From Bordetella parapertussis (GTDB taxonomy: Bacteria > Pseudomonadota > Gammaproteobacteria > Burkholderiales > Burkholderiaceae_D): a stretch of DNA of 9,848 nucleotides. The position numbers and the translations under genes were made by a program. The notes beneath the pieces were generated by a model, which searched no databases, had not been told where the DNA came from, and saw nothing but the letters and a program-made list of their open reading frames with translations. Below, in pieces: positions 6,026-9,848 of this stretch. The stretch's first letter is position 1; each line of letters begins with the position of its first letter. Where the stretch lies: assembly GCA_945883145.1 (NCBI GenBank), contig CAMCXB010000078.1, positions 1 through 9,848 of the forward strand, written 5' to 3'.

Positions 6026-6577
6026 TTATTTATTTTGTTGTTCGTTATTCTCTTCTATCCTGCGTGCACCATTAAAACGTTTTTTCCAATACTGTAAATC
6101 CATACTTTCTATACGTACTTTGCCTCCAGCTGCAGGTGCGTGGACAAATTTATTGTCACCTAAATAAATCCCTACATGAGAGAAGGCGTGTTTGAGTGTT
6201 TTAAAAAACACGAGATCGCCAGGTTGTAAATCTTCTTTTTCTACGCGTTCTCCAACTTTGCTAATTTCAGCAGAGGTGCGTGGCAGTTCTTTACCAGCAG
6301 ATTCTTTAAAAACATAGCGCACTAAGCCACTACAATCCAAGCCATGCTCTGGTGTGTTACCGCCACGTTTGTAATGGATGCCAATTAAAGACAGGGCTTC
6401 GATTGCCATGCGTGATGTACGGTCTACAAAACTCAATGGTGCATCTGATGTTGCAGTCGTGTTGGGTTCTTCATCTGCATGAGCTGATTGTGCAAAGGAA
6501 ATCAGCACAATGATGACAGTCAATACAGTAATAATTCTAGAGCGACATTGTTTTACAAATGTTATCAATAGCGTCAC
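6026..6577 (-). CDS. Secreted or membrane-anchored NlpC/P60 (C40) peptidoglycan endopeptidase
   Basis: The 183-residue protein has an N-terminal hydrophobic export segment (about 15-30, IITVLTVIIVLISFAQ, then SAHADE as a likely signal-peptidase site). An NlpC/P60 domain follows. The catalytic cysteine is Cys82 in LDCSGLVRYVF, the conserved histidine is His134 in SHVGIYLGDN, and His146 in FVHAP is the third polar residue. YKRGGNTPEHGLDCSG and LQPGDLVFF are strong family signatures. Such enzymes cleave D-Glu to diamino-acid bonds in peptidoglycan stem peptides in the periplasm. The listed start is GTG at 6577-6575. An in-frame TTG at 6568-6566 may be the real start, because AAGGTGA (6580-6574) is a good Shine-Dalgarno sequence six bases before it; this would shorten the protein by three residues. 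A strong promoter lies just upstream. The gene is divergent from the GlcG-like gene. Confidence 0.9.
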   Translation of the reverse strand: MTLLITFVKQCRSRIITVLTVIIVLISFAQSAHADEEPNTTATSDAPLSFVDRTSRMAIEALSLIGIHYKRGGNTPEHGLDCSGLVRYVFKESAGKELPRTSAEISKVGERVEKEDLQPGDLVFFKTLKHAFSHVGIYLGDNKFVHAPAAGGKVRIESMDLQYWKKRFNGARRIEENNEQQNK

Positions 6578-6600
6578 CTTATGGTGATGGGGACTGCAGG

Positions 6601-6629
6601 AATGTAAGCGATGAGAGCGGTGTTGTCAA
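6601..6629 (-). promoter_or_regulatory. Sigma70-type promoter for the NlpC/P60 gene
   Basis: On the minus strand a perfect -35 hexamer TTGACA (6629-6624) is separated by 17 bases from TACATT (6606-6601, 4 of 6 matches to TATAAT). The transcript would start near 6594, giving a leader of about 17 to 26 bases. It overlaps the region that a longer reading of the divergent plus-strand gene would use as coding, which argues against that longer reading. Confidence 0.7.
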
Positions 6630-6751
6630 AATTTCGCTCTGGATTCTGCATTTTTATTATGGACATGCTTGTCTTGTCATTGTTTTGTCGCAATAGCTTG
6701 AATTTTTTTCATGCGCGCTTTTTGATTCAAATATTTGTAAAAATCTTCGCG

Positions 6752-6776
6752 TACAATCGCGCCTTTCTAAAAGGAG
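6752..6776 (+). promoter_or_regulatory. -10 element and Shine-Dalgarno of the GlcG-like gene
   Basis: TACAAT at 6752-6757 is a good -10 hexamer; no matching -35 is visible at the usual distance, so an activator may be needed. AAGGAG at 6771-6776 lies five bases before the ATG at 6782 and decides the start of this gene. Confidence 0.55.
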
Positions 6777-6781
6777 TTGTT

Positions 6782-7189
6782 ATGCAAACTAAGCCCGTTC
6801 TCTCCCTCGCGGATGTTAAAAAAATTGTTGCTGCTGCTGAGGCAGAAGCGCTCGCTAATAAGTGGGCTGTCACGATCGCTGTTGCCGATGATGGTGGACA
6901 TTTATTGTGGTTGCAACGTTTAGATGGCGCTGCTCCTGTTTCTTCGCATATCGCGCCTGCTAAAGCTCGTACTGCAGCGATGGGTACACGTGAGACGAAG
7001 ATTTATGAAGATATTATTAATAACGGTCGTTATTCATTCTTATCAGCACCAACGATTGAAGGCATGCTAGAAGGTGGCGTTCCTATCATGGTGAATGGTC
7101 AGTGTGTTGGAGCTGTGGGTGTGTCAGGTGTGAAATCAAGCGAAGATGCACAAATCGCTAAAGCAGGTATCGCTGCTTTGGGTCTGTAA
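6782..7189 (+). CDS. GlcG/HbpS-like protein (DUF336, haem-binding family)
   Basis: The 135-residue product matches the small GlcG/HbpS/DUF336 family over its full length. It has an N-terminal helix (SLADVKKIVAAAEAEALANK), a core strand pair AVTIAVADDGGHLLWLQRLDGA (around 28-49), KARTAAMGTRET, and the Gly-rich end GGVPIMVNGQCVGAVGVSG with a final helix DAQIAKAGIAAL. Members include a haem-binding protein involved in redox sensing and proteins next to glycolate genes, but many have no assigned role, so the function here is unknown. No signal peptide is seen on this start. The frame is open upstream to 6611, but the ATG at 6782 is preferred: it has AAGGAG five bases ahead, family homology begins there, and a promoter -10 lies just upstream. 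It precedes carA on the same strand, separated by 261 bp and a weak terminator. Confidence 0.85.
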   Translation: MQTKPVLSLADVKKIVAAAEAEALANKWAVTIAVADDGGHLLWLQRLDGAAPVSSHIAPAKARTAAMGTRETKIYEDIINNGRYSFLSAPTIEGMLEGGVPIMVNGQCVGAVGVSGVKSSEDAQIAKAGIAALGL

Positions 7190-7190
7190 A

Positions 7191-7216
7191 AAATTATTAT
7201 CAAAATAATTATTTTT
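7191..7216 (+). terminator. Weak AT-rich terminator after the GlcG-like gene
   Basis: AATTATT at 7192-7198 pairs with AATAATT at 7204-7210 around ATCAA, followed by ATTTTTA. The stem has no G-C pair, so termination would be inefficient. A second small hairpin (CGTTATT 7222-7228 with AATAACG 7235-7241) lies just downstream and has no T-run. Confidence 0.45.
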
Positions 7217-7273
7217 ACTCTCGTTATTTTCATGAATAACGTTCAGGGTAAGTGAATGTGACGTGGTGGCAGG

Positions 7274-7303
7274 TTGCCCGTAGGTGTGCCTTCGAGCTAT
7301 AAT
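7274..7303 (+). promoter_or_regulatory. Distal carAB promoter candidate (P1)
   Basis: TTGCCC at 7274-7279 (4 of 6 matches to TTGACA) and a perfect TATAAT at 7298-7303 are 18 bases apart, predicting a start near 7309-7311 and a leader of about 140 bases. GGCAGGTT (7268-7275) overlaps the -35, and its inverted copy AACCTGCC (7323-7330) lies just past the start site. Confidence 0.6.
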
Positions 7304-7323
7304 CGTCAGGTTTAGCTAATTTA

Positions 7324-7450
7324 ACCTGCCGCCCGCTTATTCACTATCCATTTTCGTTCCGTTGCGATCTAATTTGAGTTGTCCTGATATCAGAACGACA
7401 ATAAAATCGCGCAGGCACCATGTAGCGGCAGGTAACAACAGGAGTTACCT
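7324..7450 (+). promoter_or_regulatory. Structured carA leader with alternative pairings around the Shine-Dalgarno sequence
   Basis: Pairing A: ACCTGCCGC (7324-7332) is exactly complementary to GCGGCAGGT (7425-7433). It encloses a smaller nested arm: GCGAT 7364-7368 with ATCGC 7406-7410, and TTGTC 7379-7383 with GACAA 7397-7401. Pairing B: AGGTAAC (7430-7436) is exactly complementary to GTTACCT (7444-7450). This hairpin has most of the AGGAG Shine-Dalgarno (7440-7444) in its 7-base loop, and its foot touches the TTG start at 7451. A and B share bases 7430-7433 and cannot form together. This arrangement suggests translational control of carA; the pairings are seen in the sequence, the regulation is inferred. 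Confidence 0.45.
7379..7407 (+). promoter_or_regulatory. Proximal carAB promoter candidate (P2) with palindrome in its spacer
   Basis: TTGTCC at 7379-7384 (4 of 6) and TAAAAT at 7402-7407 (5 of 6) are 17 bases apart. The start would be near 7414, 37 bases before carA. The spacer contains the perfect 10-bp palindrome CTGATATCAG (7384-7393), well placed for a repressor. Tandem promoters for this operon are known in enteric bacteria, but the sites here are not the same. Confidence 0.45.
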
Positions 7451-8605
7451 TTGTCGCCATTCTCTTCGGCTCACACAGTGCCGGCCATTCTCGCCCTCGC
7501 AGATGGTTCTATTTTTTCCGGTTTTTCTATAGGCGCTACCGGTCATACCAGTGGCGAAGTCGTTTTCAATACAGCGATGACGGGCTATCAAGAAATTTTG
7601 ACGGATCCTAGTTATAGCCGTCAGATTGTCACACTCACTTATCCTCACATTGGTAATACAGGTGTCAATCCAGAAGATGTGGAATCAAACAAAGTCCATG
7701 CAGCAGGTTTGATTATTCGTGATCTACCTTTGCAAGTTTCAAATTTTCGCGCGACACAATCTTTATCTGATTATTTAAATGCAGAGAATATCGTTGCTAT
7801 TGCAGGCATTGATACCCGTAAGCTCACCCGTTTGTTACGTGAAAAAGGTGCGCAGAGTGGCGCGATTGTTGCCGGTGCTGATGCCACGCCTGAGCAAGCA
7901 TTAAAACTCGCACGTGAATTTACAGGTTTAGCAGGTTTAGATTTAGCTAAGGTGGTGTCGACTACCAAGTCCTATGAATGGACGCAAACAGAATGGAAAT
8001 TAGGTGAGGGTTACGGACAACTGACGCAACCGAAATTTCATGTGGTCGCATTTGACTATGGTGTGAAATTTAATATTTTGCGTATGTTGGCTGAGCGTGG
8101 ATGTAAAGTCACAGTACTACCTGCGCAATCCACTGCTAAAGAAGCATTAGCATTCAAACCGGATGGGATTTTTCTCTCGAATGGTCCTGGTGACCCACAA
8201 CCATGTGATTATGCGATTACAGCAGCGCGTGAATTAATAGAAGGCGGCATGCCTACCTTTGGCATTTGTCTCGGTCATCAAATCATGGCACTCGCTTCTG
8301 GTGCGCGCACAGTAAAAATGAAGTTTGGTCATCACGGTGCGAATCATCCTGTGCAAGACGTCGATACCAAGCAAGTCCACATCACTTCACAAAATCATGG
8401 CTTTGCAGTCGATCGATCCACGCTGCCAGCAAATTGTCGTGTCACGCATGTGTCGTTGTTTGATGGTTCTTTACAAGGTTTTGCACGCACGGATAAACCT
8501 GCTTTTTGTTTTCAGGGGCATCCGGAAGCATCACCGGGCCCACACGATATTGCACCTTTGTTCGATCGCTTTGTCGCGATGATGGAGAAACACAAACATG
8601 GCTAA
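7451..8605 (+). CDS. carA: Carbamoyl phosphate synthetase small (glutaminase) subunit
   Basis: CarA releases ammonia from glutamine and passes it to CarB, the first step shared by pyrimidine and arginine synthesis. The 384-residue protein is of normal length. The N-terminal CPSase small-chain domain contains EVVFNTAMTGYQEILTDPSY (36-55) and IDTRKLTRLLREKGAQ (120-135). The class I glutamine amidotransferase domain (about 196-380) has the nucleophile Cys273 in FGICLGHQ and the partner residues His357 and Glu359 in FQGHPEASPGP. SNGPGDP (243-249) forms part of the oxyanion region. The start is TTG at 7451, chosen because AGGAG (7440-7444) is six bases ahead and no ATG or GTG is available near the conserved PAILALADG. 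Its last eight bases overlap carB, as expected for coupled translation. The leader looks regulated. Confidence 0.96.
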   Translation: MSPFSSAHTVPAILALADGSIFSGFSIGATGHTSGEVVFNTAMTGYQEILTDPSYSRQIVTLTYPHIGNTGVNPEDVESNKVHAAGLIIRDLPLQVSNFRATQSLSDYLNAENIVAIAGIDTRKLTRLLREKGAQSGAIVAGADATPEQALKLAREFTGLAGLDLAKVVSTTKSYEWTQTEWKLGEGYGQLTQPKFHVVAFDYGVKFNILRMLAERGCKVTVLPAQSTAKEALAFKPDGIFLSNGPGDPQPCDYAITAARELIEGGMPTFGICLGHQIMALASGARTVKMKFGHHGANHPVQDVDTKQVHITSQNHGFAVDRSTLPANCRVTHVSLFDGSLQGFARTDKPAFCFQGHPEASPGPHDIAPLFDRFVAMMEKHKHG

Positions 8606-9848
8606 GCGCACCGACATTAAAAGCATACTCATCATAGGTGCTGGCCCTATCATTATTGGTCAGGCTTGTGAGTTTGATTATTCAGGCGCACAGGCTTGTA
8701 AAGCTTTGCGTGAAGAAGGTTACAAAGTCATTTTAGTGAACAGTAATCCTGCCACCATCATGACCGATCCTGAAATGGCAGATGTGACTTACATCGAGCC
8801 TATTACCTGGCAAATTTTAGAGCGCATCATCGCGAAAGAAAAACCAGATGCGATCTTGCCGACTATGGGTGGACAAACCGCATTGAATTGCGCGTTAGAT
8901 TTGCATAAGCATGGTGTACTCGATAAATACAAATGCGAATTAATCGGCGCAACACCTGAAGCGATTGATAAAGCAGAAGATCGTTCTAAGTTCAAAGACG
9001 CGATGACAAAAATCGGTCTGGGTTCTGCGCGCTCTGGTATTGCGCATAATATGGATGAAGCATGGGGTGTACAAAAAGAAGTCGGCTTCCCAACCATTAT
9101 TCGCCCTTCATTCACTATGGGTGGTAGCGGCGGTGGTATTGCGTATAACGCTGAAGAATTTGAAGCAATTTGTAAGCGTGGTTTAGAAGCATCGCCTACC
9201 AATGAATTGTTGATTGAGGAATCGCTGTTAGGTTGGAAAGAATATGAAATGGAAGTCGTTCGCGATAAAAACGATAACTGCATCATCGTTTGTTCCATTG
9301 AAAATCTTGATCCTATGGGTGTGCACACTGGTGATTCAATCACAGTAGCGCCTGCACAGACGCTGACGGATAAAGAATATCAAATCATGCGTAATGCATC
9401 GCTCGCGGTGTTGCGTGAGATTGGTGTTGATACGGGTGGATCGAACGTACAGTTTTCTGTGAACCCACAAGACGGTCGCATGATTGTGATTGAGATGAAC
9501 CCACGTGTGTCGCGTTCATCTGCATTGGCATCAAAAGCAACCGGTGTCCCGATTGCGAAAGTGGCAGCAAAACTCGCAGTCGGTTTTACGCTCGATGAAT
9601 TACGTAATGAAATTACAGGTGGTGCAACGCCTGCTTCGTTCGAGCCTTCTATTGATTATGTTGTTACCAAGATTCCTCGTTTTGCATTTGAAAAATTCCC
9701 TGCTGCAGATAGCCACCTCACTACACAAATGAAATCGGTGGGTGAAGTGATGGCGATAGGTCGTACCTTCCAAGAATCCTTTCAAAAAGCTTTGCGTGGA
9801 TTAGAAGTCGGTGTTGATGGTATGAATGAAAAAACCACCGACCGCGAA
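8598..9848 (+). CDS. carB: Carbamoyl phosphate synthetase large subunit, N-terminal 417 residues
   Basis: CarB makes carbamoyl phosphate from bicarbonate, ammonia and two ATP; full-length proteins have about 1,070 residues, so roughly 39 percent is present before the window edge. The visible part is the carboxyphosphate half. It has the N-terminal Rossmann-like pre-ATP-grasp segment (ILIIGAGPIIIGQACEFDYS, 10-29) and the ATP-grasp domain (about 128-330) with RPSFTMGGSGGG (169-180). Arg129, Arg169, Glu215, Glu299 and Asn301, which bind ATP and metal in the E. coli enzyme, are all present at the same numbering. The oligomerisation-domain start (SVGEVMAIGRTFQES, 380-394) is also seen. The ATG at 8598 overlaps the carA end by eight bases; GGAG at 8584-8587 inside carA is its likely ribosome-binding site. 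Confidence 0.97.
   Translation, partial: MAKRTDIKSILIIGAGPIIIGQACEFDYSGAQACKALREEGYKVILVNSNPATIMTDPEMADVTYIEPITWQILERIIAKEKPDAILPTMGGQTALNCALDLHKHGVLDKYKCELIGATPEAIDKAEDRSKFKDAMTKIGLGSARSGIAHNMDEAWGVQKEVGFPTIIRPSFTMGGSGGGIAYNAEEFEAICKRGLEASPTNELLIEESLLGWKEYEMEVVRDKNDNCIIVCSIENLDPMGVHTGDSITVAPAQTLTDKEYQIMRNASLAVLREIGVDTGGSNVQFSVNPQDGRMIVIEMNPRVSRSSALASKATGVPIAKVAAKLAVGFTLDELRNEITGGATPASFEPSIDYVVTKIPRFAFEKFPAADSHLTTQMKSVGEVMAIGRTFQESFQKALRGLEVGVDGMNEKTTDRE

Noticed and set aside
6611..6781. A 57-residue N-terminal extension of the GlcG-like protein from the ATG at 6611
   Set aside because: It lacks a Shine-Dalgarno sequence, overlaps the strong divergent NlpC promoter, and has no resemblance to the family. 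AAGGAG before 6782 fits the shorter protein.
7251..7345. A small non-coding RNA formed by the long inverted repeat upstream of carA
   Set aside because: The best promoter in the region (TATAAT at 7298-7303) lies inside the repeat, so its transcript would contain only one arm. No other promoter or a terminator delimits a separate RNA.
8789..9343. 184-residue minus-strand ORF opposite carB
   Set aside because: It is antisense to a highly conserved part of CarB whose active-site residues are all intact; the composition and lack of a start signal mark it as a shadow frame.

Overview
The window looks like chromosomal DNA of a Gram-negative proteobacterium, most probably a betaproteobacterium of moderate-to-low GC. 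This rests on recall of family sequences, not a search: CarA and CarB read like proteobacterial enzymes (the CarA N-terminus resembles the betaproteobacterial form), and there is an outer-membrane porin of the OprO/OprP type, a ZntB-type transporter and a REP/RAYT system. The two edge genes are cut by the window: an AAA-type ATPase at the left (minus strand) and carB at the right (plus strand).

Layout, left to right. (1) 1-328: N-terminal part of a DUF4143-type ATPase (minus), preceded by three operator-like 13-bp dyads spaced exactly 22 bp apart. (2) 518-1975: exopolyphosphatase ppx (minus), divergent from a phosphate/polyphosphate-type porin at 2243-3715 (plus). The 267-bp region between them holds two Pho-box-like sites, one facing each gene, so the pair looks like a PhoB-controlled phosphate-acquisition module. 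A strong terminator follows the porin. (3) 3783-4805: a ZntB/CorA-type metal transporter that starts only a few bases after that terminator. (4) 4806-6025: a complete REP/RAYT unit. A single-strand-DNA HUH transposase gene (5055-5585, minus) is flanked on each side by four 31-bp REP hairpins, all beginning with GTAG when read in REP orientation. (5) 6026-6577: secreted NlpC/P60 peptidoglycan hydrolase (minus), divergent from a small GlcG/HbpS-like protein (6782-7189, plus). (6) 7190-7450: a dense regulatory leader, then carA (7451-8605) and carB (8598 to the window edge), a translationally overlapping operon for carbamoyl phosphate synthetase, which feeds pyrimidine and arginine synthesis.

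The parts most worth a second look are the REP/RAYT locus and the carA leader. Every REP has a hairpin tip of the form G-N-A closed by two base pairs, and one REP carries a compensatory base change that preserves the fold. The carA leader has two tandem promoter candidates and two mutually exclusive RNA pairings, one of which places the Shine-Dalgarno sequence in a hairpin abutting a TTG start codon. The Pho-box pair and the triple dyad upstream of the ATPase are smaller but clear regulatory signals. No tRNA, rRNA, CRISPR array or insertion sequence with terminal inverted repeats was seen.
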